From positions 1 to 60,847 of the forward strand of contig CABXVU010000009.1 of the NCBI GenBank assembly GCA_902515775.1: a DNA stretch of 60,847 nt. The letters run 5' to 3'. Position numbers and translations under genes: made by a program. Each line of letters opens with the position of its first letter. Position 1 is the stretch's first letter. Source of the stretch: an uncultured SAR86 cluster bacterium. GTDB taxonomy: Bacteria; Pseudomonadota; Gammaproteobacteria; Magnimaribacterales; D2472. The notes beneath the pieces are model-generated. The model was not told where the DNA came from and ran no database searches. It saw nothing but the letters and a program-made list of their open reading frames with translations. Positions 16,456 through 23,682 of this stretch are shown here, in pieces.

Positions 16456-16460
16456 CTCCT

Positions 16461-17183
16461 ATGCTGCGATTGCAGAAATTCTTGGCTCAAGCTGGCTTAG
16501 GCTCCCGGCGTTCCTGCGAACAATTCATAAAAGATAATAAAGTTTTTGTGAACGGAAAGGTTGCAGTCATAGGAACAAAGGTAGCTGATAATGATGAAGT
16601 TATCTTTGATGGTAAAAGAGTGCTTCTAAAAACTGCAGATTTAAAAGTTATCATGCTCAATAAGCCAAGAGGTGTCCTCTCATCAAAGAAAGATGATAAG
16701 AAGATTAAGCTTGTATTTGATTTTTTACCAAAGGTCTGCAATGAACCTGATTGGATAGCAGTTGGAAGGCTTGATATTAATACTTCTGGACTAATGTTAT
16801 TTACTAATGATGGAACACTGGCGCATAAATTAATGCATCCCTCATTTGAAATTGATCGTGAGTATCTTGTTAGAGCTAGAGGCAACTTTGATGAGCAAAA
16901 GAGAAAAAATATGTTGTCAGGTGTAACAATTGAAAACAAAATTTATCAGTTTTCAGATATTGTTCCAGGAGAAAAACAAAGCTCTAATCAGTGGTTTTCA
17001 GTTTGTATGCTTACAGGTAAAAATCGTGAAGTTAGAAAAATTTTTGAATCTCAAGACTTTGAAGTAAGCAGATTGAAAAGAGTAAGGATCGGCCCAATTT
17101 TTTTGCCTTCAACTTTAAGGGAAGGCTCCTGCATCAATCTAACTAAATCTCAAATAAAAGAACTGCAGAACTATGGAAAGTGA
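16461..17183 (+). CDS. rluB: 23S rRNA pseudouridine synthase, RluB/RsuA family
   Basis: A 240-residue enzyme that converts a uridine of ribosomal RNA to pseudouridine. An N-terminal S4 RNA-binding domain (residues 1-45, 'LRLQKFLAQAGLGSRRSCEQFI') is followed by the RsuA-type catalytic domain with 'GRLDINTSGLMLFTNDG' (102-118), in which Asp105 is the catalytic residue, and 'GKNREVRKIFE'. Its position after scpAB and its sequence fit RluB, which acts on the 23S peptidyl-transferase region. RluB proteins often carry a long basic C-terminal tail, and this one has none. RluE or RluF cannot be fully excluded. The stop overlaps the next gene by 11 bases. Confidence 0.85.
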   Translation: MLRLQKFLAQAGLGSRRSCEQFIKDNKVFVNGKVAVIGTKVADNDEVIFDGKRVLLKTADLKVIMLNKPRGVLSSKKDDKKIKLVFDFLPKVCNEPDWIAVGRLDINTSGLMLFTNDGTLAHKLMHPSFEIDREYLVRARGNFDEQKRKNMLSGVTIENKIYQFSDIVPGEKQSSNQWFSVCMLTGKNREVRKIFESQDFEVSRLKRVRIGPIFLPSTLREGSCINLTKSQIKELQNYGK

Positions 17184-17757
17184 AAAGGCCTTTAGATCAT
17201 TGCTTGAAGTCTCTAAAGAAAAAAAATTTGTAAAGCTTAGAAAATATCTTCAACAATCAAGACCTATTGAAATTAATTTATCATCACTGCCTTTGGTAGA
17301 ATATCTTGCTTCGGTAGTTGTCAGTCAACAACTTTCAACAAAGGCAGCCAAGACTATTTGGTCAAGGGTTCATCCAATTGTTGAAAGTTACAAAGATTAT
17401 GAAAACCTAGAAAGTGCATTGCGCGAGGGGGGTCTATCAATATCAAAAGCAAATTATGTAATTGGTTTGATTAGTAATTCTCATTTGCAGTCTATGCATC
17501 GAGCCGATTTGCTGAAAATGTCAAACATTGAATTTGAAAAAATACTTATTGCAAATAAAGGAATTGGACCATGGTCAGTTAATATGACCAGAATGTTTTA
17601 CCTGGGAGATACAGATGTTTTGCCGGTAAATGATCTTGGAATTAAGTATGCGCATAAACAATTCTTTCCCGAGCACGAGTTGGACGAGCAGTTTTATAAA
17701 CCTTTTAAGCCGTGGAGATCATACTTGAGTCTATTTATGTGGAAGTCACTTTCTTAG
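17173..17757 (+). CDS. DNA-3-methyladenine glycosylase II (AlkA-type HhH-GPD)
   Basis: A 194-residue base-excision repair enzyme of the helix-hairpin-helix/GPD superfamily. 'LVEYLASVVVSQQLSTKAAKTIWSRV' opens the glycosylase core. The hairpin 'NKGIGPWSVNMT' (128-139) is followed by 'LPVNDLGI', where Asp154 is the expected catalytic aspartate. It removes alkylated purines from DNA. It lacks the extra N-terminal domain of E. coli AlkA and is closer in size to the compact yeast MAG or Deinococcus AlkA type. It overlaps rluB by 11 bases at the start. It also overlaps the convergent SDR gene by 23 bases at the end. Confidence 0.85.
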   Translation: MESEKAFRSLLEVSKEKKFVKLRKYLQQSRPIEINLSSLPLVEYLASVVVSQQLSTKAAKTIWSRVHPIVESYKDYENLESALREGGLSISKANYVIGLISNSHLQSMHRADLLKMSNIEFEKILIANKGIGPWSVNMTRMFYLGDTDVLPVNDLGIKYAHKQFFPEHELDEQFYKPFKPWRSYLSLFMWKSLS

Positions 17758-18481
17758 ATAGATCAGCATATTCATAATAATGCGCCTTCGAATTAGAACT
17801 TTCCTCACTAAAAAACCACAAATAACAGCTCATGAGTGCATGAGGAGTTTTTAATGAATTGGGATTTTCTGCTGGTCTAGCAGATGCTCTCATTTTTGTC
17901 TGAGTGGCTCCTGGATCAAAATTAAATACTCTTATAGAAGTAGTGGTTTCAAATTCATTGGCAAAAATTTCTGCAAGACCTTTTAAACCAAATTTTGAAA
18001 CTGAGTATGCGCCCCAAAAAGCTCTTCCCATATTAGCAACCCCAGAGGAAGTAAAAATAATTCTTGGCATGGGCGAATTTTCAAGAATTTCTTTCAGCGT
18101 TTTCGTCAGAAGAAAAGGAGCTCTTAGATTTATGTTTAACACCTCATCCCATTTTGATAATTCGTAATTTTCCAAAGGAGTCATAGTTCCTAAAATTGCA
18201 GCATTGTGGATAATGCCATCTAAGATATTAAATTCAAGAGAAATTGCTCTTAAGATTTCATGAGCTGATTCGTTATTTAGAATAGATAGATCAGCCTCTA
18301 AAATTAAGTGTTTCTGAGATTCAAAAGAATGATCCAATTGATCATAAACCTCATCCAGTTTAGATGAATTCTTTCCCAACAGGATTATGTTTGAACCAAG
18401 TTTTGAAAACTCTTCAGCTAGTACCTTACCTATACCATCAGTTGCGCCAGTAATTAATATAGTTTTATTAGTTAGGTTCAT
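17735..18481 (-). CDS. Short-chain dehydrogenase, YciK-like
   Basis: A 248-residue SDR with the cofactor motif 'LITGATDGIGKVLAEEF' (TGxxxGIG), 'IHNAAILG' (the NNAG position), an active-site serine in 'IIFTSSGVA', and 'YSVSKFGLKGL' supplying the Tyr-x3-Lys pair. The substrate is unknown. The order ubiG - HAD phosphatase - SDR on one strand is the same as ubiG-mupP-yciK in pseudomonads, which supports a YciK assignment. The ATG at 18481 directly follows the phosphatase stop (TAAATG). Its 3' end overlaps the convergent glycosylase gene by 23 bases. Confidence 0.85.
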   Translation of the reverse strand: MNLTNKTILITGATDGIGKVLAEEFSKLGSNIILLGKNSSKLDEVYDQLDHSFESQKHLILEADLSILNNESAHEILRAISLEFNILDGIIHNAAILGTMTPLENYELSKWDEVLNINLRAPFLLTKTLKEILENSPMPRIIFTSSGVANMGRAFWGAYSVSKFGLKGLAEIFANEFETTTSIRVFNFDPGATQTKMRASARPAENPNSLKTPHALMSCYLWFFSEESSNSKAHYYEYADLSKKVTST

Positions 18482-19132
18482 TTATATTTGGCAGATCAAA
18501 TCATACAATTCACTAGGATGATGCGCTCCAAGAATATTTTTATTTTGATCGCTTGGCTTGAGTGAATACCCAAAGTAACAAGCAATAATATTTGTGCCTG
18601 CATTAATTCCTGCTTCAAGATCTTTCTTATGATCACCGATATAAATGCAATCAGCAGGATGAATGCCTAGTTCTTTACAGCCAAGTAAAATACCTTCTGG
18701 ATCAGGCTTAATGGCGCTTAAATGATCAGGACATACAAGCGTTTTGCAATTTTTAAATGCAGTCTCATTCATTAATATTGGTTTGGCAAAACGCAAAGGT
18801 TTATTAGTAACTATTCCATAAGGGATATTATCTTGCTCTAGAGATGAGAGCATTTCTTTAATTCCATCAAATGCTCCTCCATGTTTTAGAAGGTTAAATT
18901 CATATTCATGCAGAAGTTCTTCTCTTAAAGCAGCACACTTTTGATCAGAAGTATCGATGTTGAAGCCTAAGCTTGTAAGCTTCCAACTTCCATCAGATAC
19001 ATGGCTTCTAATTATCTCTGGATCAAGTTTTGGTTGATTATATTTTGTAAGTAAATTATCTAGACTAGCAATAAAGTCAGGGGCAGAATCTAGTAGAGTC
19101 CCATCAAGATCAAATAAAACACCTTTAGGCAT
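18482..19132 (-). CDS. HAD-family phosphatase (MupP or phosphoglycolate phosphatase)
   Basis: A 216-residue haloacid-dehalogenase-type hydrolase. Motif I is 'LFDLDGTLLDSAPDF' with nucleophile Asp8 and Asp10; motif II is in 'GIVTNKP', motif III uses a lysine near 'IKPDPEG', and motif IV is 'YIGDHKKDLEAG'. Sequence alone reads as Gph-like. The neighbours (ubiG upstream, YciK-like SDR downstream) are those of Pseudomonas MupP, which dephosphorylates N-acetylmuramic acid 6-phosphate in cell-wall recycling, so MupP is a serious alternative to phosphoglycolate phosphatase. It overlaps ubiG by 8 bases. Confidence 0.85.
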   Translation of the reverse strand: MPKGVLFDLDGTLLDSAPDFIASLDNLLTKYNQPKLDPEIIRSHVSDGSWKLTSLGFNIDTSDQKCAALREELLHEYEFNLLKHGGAFDGIKEMLSSLEQDNIPYGIVTNKPLRFAKPILMNETAFKNCKTLVCPDHLSAIKPDPEGILLGCKELGIHPADCIYIGDHKKDLEAGINAGTNIIACYFGYSLKPSDQNKNILGAHHPSELYDLICQI

Positions 19133-19826
19133 TTTTAGATCCGTGCATCATATAGTTTACTCCAAGATCATTGTTTAGATTAGCCGAATGAAAAATAGGA
19201 TTGTAAAACATCCCTTTACTTTCAATTAATTTTATACCAGCATCCCTCATAAACTTTTCTAATTCTGATGGCTTGATAAATTTACTCCACTCATGAGTGC
19301 CTTTTGGCAAAATATTAAAAATGTACTCCGCGCCAACAATTGCGGTAACGAAAGATCTTGGATTTCTATTCAAAGTCGACAAAAACATTTGCCCGCCTGG
19401 TTTTAAAAGATCAGCACATGCCTTAATCAACTGACCTGGATCAGGGACATGTTCAATAACTTCCAAGCAAGATACCACATCATAAGATTTGCTCTCTTTT
19501 TTTGCCAAATCTTCTGCTGTTATTAATTTATAATTAATGTCTACTTGCATTTTTTTTGCATGCAGTTTCGCAACTTCTATGTTTGCATCAGTTACATCAA
19601 TTGCGGTTACCTTTGCTCCTTTAGCATCGAGGGCCTCAGCTAAAAGGCCTCCTCCACAACCTACATCGAGAACTTTCAAGCCATCAATTGGTGACTTTTT
19701 ATTAATATAGTTTGCTCTGAGGGGGTTAATCACATGAAGAGGTTTGAAATCACCAGTTGGATCCCACCATCTTTCCGCAATTTCAGCAAATTTATTTACT
19801 TCATTTTGATCAATATTTTGAGTCAT
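19125..19826 (-). CDS. ubiG: Ubiquinone biosynthesis O-methyltransferase
   Basis: UbiG uses S-adenosylmethionine for both O-methylation steps of ubiquinone synthesis. The 233-residue protein begins with the family signature 'VNKFAEIAERWWDPTGDFKPLH' (residues 10-31), followed by the SAM motif 'VLDVGCGGGLLAEALDAKG' (52-70), 'DVVSCLEVIEHVPDPG' and 'LKPGGQMFLSTLNRNPRSF'. The ATG at 19826 fits the E. coli N-terminus. It is the first gene of the ubiG-phosphatase-SDR operon and is transcribed away from the SDR at 19915. The 88 bases between the two carry a promoter for the plus-strand gene. Confidence 0.95.
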   Translation of the reverse strand: MTQNIDQNEVNKFAEIAERWWDPTGDFKPLHVINPLRANYINKKSPIDGLKVLDVGCGGGLLAEALDAKGAKVTAIDVTDANIEVAKLHAKKMQVDINYKLITAEDLAKKESKSYDVVSCLEVIEHVPDPGQLIKACADLLKPGGQMFLSTLNRNPRSFVTAIVGAEYIFNILPKGTHEWSKFIKPSELEKFMRDAGIKLIESKGMFYNPIFHSANLNNDLGVNYMMHGSKNA

Positions 19827-19859
19827 AAAACTATTTCTTTAAAGTGGCAGATTAAATCA

Positions 19860-19888
19860 TTGCATGCAAGAATAGACAAGTTTATTAT
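19860..19888 (+). promoter_or_regulatory. Sigma-70-type promoter for the SDR at 19915
   Basis: TTGCAT at 19860-19865 and TATTAT at 19883-19888 are separated by 17 bases; they match the consensus at 4 and 5 of 6 positions. A ribosome-binding site (AAGGAAG) lies between it and the ATG at 19915. This is the only good plus-strand match in the ubiG/SDR gap. Confidence 0.5.
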
Positions 19889-19914
19889 TTTTTATAAAAG
19901 GAAGCTAACAAAAC

Positions 19915-20679
19915 ATGTCAGATAATCCTGTAGCAATTGTTACTGGAGGCAGTAGAGGAGTTGGAGCTGCAACCGCAAAAATTCTTTCTGAAAGAGGATG
20001 GAACGTAATAATTACTTGTTCCTCCTCAATTGAGGAAGCTAAGTTAGTAGCAAAAACTTGTTCCAGCGATATAAGCGAAGTTTTTGCTATGCAAGCGGAT
20101 GTTGCTAAAGAGAAGGATTGCATTACAACGATCGATAAAGCAATTGAAAAATGGAATAGAATAGATGCTCTAGTAAATAATGCAGGCACAACCAAGTTTG
20201 TTTGGGATCACTCTGATTTGAATGGACTTGATGCTGAGGACTTTCAAAAAATTTATGCCGTAAATGTTATTGGACCTTTTCAAATGGTCCAAGGAGCAAA
20301 ACAATATCTTCTAAAAAGTAATAACCCCTGTGTCGTAAATGTATCATCGATCGGGGGAATCAAAGGAATAGGAAGCTCTTTAGCATATGCTGCATCAAAA
20401 GGAGCTTTAAATACAATGACCATATCCATGGCAAGAAATTTAGGACCCATACGAGTAAATGCTATATGTCCTGGATTTATTGAGGGAGAGTGGCTTCAAA
20501 AGGGGATGGGCACTGAAATGTATGAAGCTGTAAAATCTCGAGTTCAAAACACAACTCCTCTTAAAAAGACATGCACTCCTGAATCAATTGCTGAAGTAAT
20601 ATTTAATTTAATTGAAACAAGCGAATTAATGACTGGAGAACTTGTAACTGTGGATGGTGGAGCAAGTCTTAATTTATAA
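19915..20679 (+). CDS. SDR-family oxidoreductase, FabG-like
   Basis: A 254-residue short-chain dehydrogenase/reductase. It has 'VTGGSRGVGAATAKILSERG' (cofactor binding), 'LVNNAGT', the catalytic serine in 'VVNVSSIGG', 'YAASKGALNTM' with Tyr and Lys, and 'VNAICPGFIEGEW', the C-terminal substrate loop. The end 'GELVTVDGGASLNL' is typical of classical SDRs such as FabG or glucose dehydrogenase. No acyl-carrier or fatty-acid genes surround it, so the substrate is open and I do not name it fabG. It stands alone between ubiG (divergent) and pnt. Confidence 0.85.
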   Translation: MSDNPVAIVTGGSRGVGAATAKILSERGWNVIITCSSSIEEAKLVAKTCSSDISEVFAMQADVAKEKDCITTIDKAIEKWNRIDALVNNAGTTKFVWDHSDLNGLDAEDFQKIYAVNVIGPFQMVQGAKQYLLKSNNPCVVNVSSIGGIKGIGSSLAYAASKGALNTMTISMARNLGPIRVNAICPGFIEGEWLQKGMGTEMYEAVKSRVQNTTPLKKTCTPESIAEVIFNLIETSELMTGELVTVDGGASLNL

Positions 20680-20685
20680 AAATTC

Positions 20686-20782
20686 TTGACTTAATTTAGC
20701 CTAGCTACATAATTTTTAATTTTAGTACTTATGTTGAAAAGGTTTTTAATATGTTGACAATAGCCTTTAAATAATTTGCAAT
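20686..20782 (+). promoter_or_regulatory. Two candidate tandem promoters for the pnt operon
   Basis: The 131 bases between the SDR and pntAA hold two sigma-70-like matches. The first is TTGACT (20686-20691), 16 bases, then CATAAT (20708-20713), with five of six in each half. The second is a perfect TTGACA (20754-20759), 17 bases, then the weak TGCAAT (20777-20782). Both point toward pntAA. Nothing else is recognisable in this AT-rich gap. Confidence 0.45.
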
Positions 20783-20810
20783 GTACTACAAATATATCTA
20801 AATAAAGTTT

Positions 20811-21932
20811 ATGCATATAGTTGCTTTAAAGTCTCCAGATTCAAGAGATCAAAGATCAGTAATTCATCCTGAGACGGTTGCAAAAATAACTGCCTTAAAA
20901 GGTGTCAATGTTTCATTTGAATCAGGAATTGGTGATGGCATCAACGTTTCAGATCAAGCTTTCATTGATCTTGGTTTAAGAGCAATTTCAAGAGATGAAT
21001 GCTTATCAAATGGAGACCTAATCATTACCCCAACTTCACTAACTTTAGACGAGTCCTCAAAAATACAATCTGGGTCCACTATCTTGGGAATGCTTAATCC
21101 CTTTTATGCTGGCGCAGAACTTAAAGCGCTTAATCAATCAAAAATTAATGCGGTTAGCATGGAATTCATCCCAAGGATAACAAGAGCTCAAAAAATGGAT
21201 GTTTTAAGTTCTCAAGCTAATCTCGCTGGGTATGCCGCTGTTCTTGAAGCTTCAAAATATTTATCTTCCGCACTTCCAATGATGATGACTGCTGCCGGAA
21301 CACTTAAACCTGCCAAGGTGTTTGTGATTGGTGTCGGTGTTGCAGGTTTGCAAGCAATCGCAACTGCTAAAAGATTAGGCGCAAGAGTAGAGGCTTTTGA
21401 TACTCGTGATGTTGTTGAGGAGCAAGTTAAATCTCTTGGTGCAAAATTTGTAAAAATTGATTTAGGTGATACTGGTCAAACAGATCAGGGTTATGCCAAG
21501 GAACTTACTCCAGAGCAAATTGCTAAACAAAAAGATCTTCAAAGCCAAGTATGTGAGCGTTCAGATATAGTTATTACCACGGCACAAATTTTTGGAAGAC
21601 CAGCTCCAAAAATAATTGATGGGAGCACAATTAAAAAAATGAAGCCTGGAAGTGTTATTCTTGATATGGCCGTTGAAACTGGCGGCAACGTTGAAGGATC
21701 AATAGTCGATGAAGTCGTAGATATTAATGGTATAAAACTTGTAGGTGTATCTTACTTAGCTTCAAGAGTTTCAAGCCATGCCTCTTTTGCCTTATCGAAT
21801 AATATTATCAATTGGCTTACTGATTTCTATGACGAAGAATCCACTAAAATAAATTTTAATTTTGAAGATGAAGTCATTCAAAGCAGCGTACTTGCATATG
21901 ATGGAAAAATAATGAATGAGAGGTTCGCATAA
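20811..21932 (+). CDS. pntAA: NAD(P) transhydrogenase subunit alpha, part 1 (NAD-binding)
   Basis: The 373-residue domain I of the proton-pumping transhydrogenase, which binds NAD(H). It starts 'MHIVALKSPDSRDQRSVIHP', contains the double Rossmann fold with 'VFVIGVGVAGLQAIATAKRLGA', 'VEAFDTRDVVEEQVKSLGA', and the mobile-loop region, and ends 'MNERFA'. The enzyme couples hydride transfer from NADH to NADP+ with proton inflow and supplies NADPH. In E. coli domains I and part of II are one PntA chain. Here they are split in two genes, the form found in alphaproteobacteria (for example Rhodospirillum) and many marine bacteria. It overlaps pntAB by one base (TAATG). Confidence 0.92.
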   Translation: MHIVALKSPDSRDQRSVIHPETVAKITALKGVNVSFESGIGDGINVSDQAFIDLGLRAISRDECLSNGDLIITPTSLTLDESSKIQSGSTILGMLNPFYAGAELKALNQSKINAVSMEFIPRITRAQKMDVLSSQANLAGYAAVLEASKYLSSALPMMMTAAGTLKPAKVFVIGVGVAGLQAIATAKRLGARVEAFDTRDVVEEQVKSLGAKFVKIDLGDTGQTDQGYAKELTPEQIAKQKDLQSQVCERSDIVITTAQIFGRPAPKIIDGSTIKKMKPGSVILDMAVETGGNVEGSIVDEVVDINGIKLVGVSYLASRVSSHASFALSNNIINWLTDFYDEESTKINFNFEDEVIQSSVLAYDGKIMNERFA

Positions 21933-22204
21933 TGGAAATGTATGTCTTATTAGGTTTTGTTTTATTGCTATCTATTTTTTTAGGTCTTGAGCTAATCTCA
22001 AAAGTACCTAGCACACTTCATACACCCTTAATGTCCGGAGCTAATGCTATATCTGGAATTGCATTAGTGGGCGCCTTGATGCTTTCAAGTACTGGTCAGA
22101 TGCAAGATATATTAGCCTTCGGAGCAATTTTATTTGCGTCAATCAATGTATTTGGTGGCTATCTCGTTACAAATAGAATGCTGAGTATGTTCAAGAAGAA
22201 ATAA
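21932..22204 (+). CDS. pntAB: NAD(P) transhydrogenase subunit alpha, part 2 (membrane)
   Basis: A 90-residue membrane protein with three predicted helices: 'YVLLGFVLLLSIFLGLELI' near the N-terminus, then 'NAISGIALVGALML', then 'ILAFGAILFASINVFGGY'. The block 'VPSTLHTPLMSGANAISGI' (26-44) is the typical PntAB signature. It forms part of the proton channel (domain II) with PntB. It is co-transcribed with pntAA and pntB, which start 1 base before and 3 bases after its ends. Confidence 0.93.
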   Translation: MEMYVLLGFVLLLSIFLGLELISKVPSTLHTPLMSGANAISGIALVGALMLSSTGQMQDILAFGAILFASINVFGGYLVTNRMLSMFKKK

Positions 22205-22207
22205 ATT

Positions 22208-23599
22208 ATGGAAAATTTAGCTAATATCCAAGTTATCCAAAACATGGTTTACATCATCTCTTCTGTGATGTTTATTCTTGGTATAAAAATGCTTGGAAAA
22301 GAAGCTACGGCTGTCAAAGGAAATTATTTGTCAGCCCTTGCGATGTTTTGTGCTGTTGCAATAACTTGTTTGAGTCTTGAGATAGATGTAAAGATCATAC
22401 TTGCTGGAGTTCTATTGGGTGGTCTCATAGGCTCTCTAATTGCTATAAAAGTAAAGATGACAGCTATACCAGAAATGGTGGCGTTATTTAATGGTTTTGG
22501 TGGCTTAGCAACATTTTTAATAGCTTGGTCACAATTCAATGAACCAGACAACTCTTTGTTTCAGCATGCATTGATAATGCTAACAATATACATCGGAGGA
22601 ATAACATTCTCTGGTTCTCTAATAGCTTATGGCAAGCTTTCTGAAAAATTAAAGCTTGGAAAAGGCTCCATGATTACTAACGTTTTTATATCTTTCTTTT
22701 ATATAAGCATGCCAGCATTAATATATGTAGTGGTTGAGCCCTCGTTATCTGGATTTATTCCTCAAGTACCATCATACTTTTCCATCTTTTTAGTTTTAAC
22801 TCTGATGGCCGGCATTGGTTTTGTGATGCCTATAGGAGGGGGAGATATGCCTGTTGTGATCTCTTTACTTAATTCACTTTCAGGAATTGCTGCAGCTTTT
22901 GCAGGCTTATTGCTGCTTAATAATGTTCTTATCGTTGCTGGATCATTGGTTGGAGCAAGTGGACTAATTCTTACAATCATCATGGCTAAGGCTATGAATA
23001 GGACAATTACAAACATTTTATTTGTAGGATATGCATCTTCAGGTCAAGCTGCATCTTCTGAAGAGCAGGGCGAGGTTAAACCAATTACCTCTGATGATGC
23101 ATATCTAATCCTTGAAAATGCATCCAGTGTCTTAGTGGTTCCTGGCTATGGTATGGCAGTTGCACAAGCACAACATGTTGTTAGAGAAATGGGAGAGTTG
23201 CTTGAAGAAAATGGTACAGAAGTTAAATATGGCATTCATCCCGTTGCTGGGCGCATGCCTGGCCACATGAATGTCTTGCTTGCAGAAGCGAATGTTTCAT
23301 ATGATTTACTTGCTGAGCCTGATGATGTAAACCCTTCCATGGATACTATAGATGTAGCAATAGTTATTGGCGCTAATGATGTTGTGAATCCTTCGGCTAC
23401 TGAAGAAGAAGGAAGTCCTATATATGGAATGCCAATTATAGAAGTTCACAACGCAAAGACAGTATTTGTCTTAAAAAGATCAATGTCTTCCGGTTTTGCT
23501 GGAGTGCAAAATCCTTTATTTTTCAGAGAAAATACTAGAATGTTATTTGGTGATGCAAAGGAATCAATTGGCCAAATTGTTGCAGAATTTAAAGACTAA
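22208..23599 (+). CDS. pntB: NAD(P) transhydrogenase subunit beta
   Basis: A 463-residue protein. About eight hydrophobic helices in the first 270 residues form the rest of the proton channel, and the soluble C-terminal domain III binds NADP(H). Domain III shows 'VLVVPGYGMAVAQAQHVVREM' (PGYGMAVAQAQ is nearly invariant), 'YGIHPVAGRMPGHMNVLLAEA', 'VIGANDVVNPSA' and 'VFVLKRSMSSGFAGVQNPLF'. It completes the PntAA-AB-B complex. A short palindrome (CCCTT-AAAT-AAGGG, 23627-23640) follows in the gap to gyrA. Confidence 0.95.
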   Translation: MENLANIQVIQNMVYIISSVMFILGIKMLGKEATAVKGNYLSALAMFCAVAITCLSLEIDVKIILAGVLLGGLIGSLIAIKVKMTAIPEMVALFNGFGGLATFLIAWSQFNEPDNSLFQHALIMLTIYIGGITFSGSLIAYGKLSEKLKLGKGSMITNVFISFFYISMPALIYVVVEPSLSGFIPQVPSYFSIFLVLTLMAGIGFVMPIGGGDMPVVISLLNSLSGIAAAFAGLLLLNNVLIVAGSLVGASGLILTIIMAKAMNRTITNILFVGYASSGQAASSEEQGEVKPITSDDAYLILENASSVLVVPGYGMAVAQAQHVVREMGELLEENGTEVKYGIHPVAGRMPGHMNVLLAEANVSYDLLAEPDDVNPSMDTIDVAIVIGANDVVNPSATEEEGSPIYGMPIIEVHNAKTVFVLKRSMSSGFAGVQNPLFFRENTRMLFGDAKESIGQIVAEFKD

Positions 23600-23614
23600 A
23601 TCCTCCCTGAAGTA

Positions 23615-23623
23615 TGGTAAAAT
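23615..23623 (+). promoter_or_regulatory. Candidate extended -10 promoter for gyrA
   Basis: TGgTAAAAT at 23615-23623 matches an extended -10 element about 60 bases before the gyrA ATG; there is no clear -35. It is the best plus-strand candidate in the 83-base gap after pntB. The 14-base palindrome at 23627-23640 lies just downstream, around the predicted transcription start. Confidence 0.35.
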
Positions 23624-23682
23624 TAACCCTTAAATAAGGGAATTTTCCATAAGTAGAAAATACCATTTTTTCGAGTTAAAAA

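Noticed and set aside
23627-23640. Palindrome CCCTT-AAAT-AAGGG between pntB and gyrA, considered as terminator or operator
   Set aside because: The stem has only five base pairs and is not followed by a T-run, so it is not a convincing terminator. It could be an operator near the gyrA start, but nothing known matches it.
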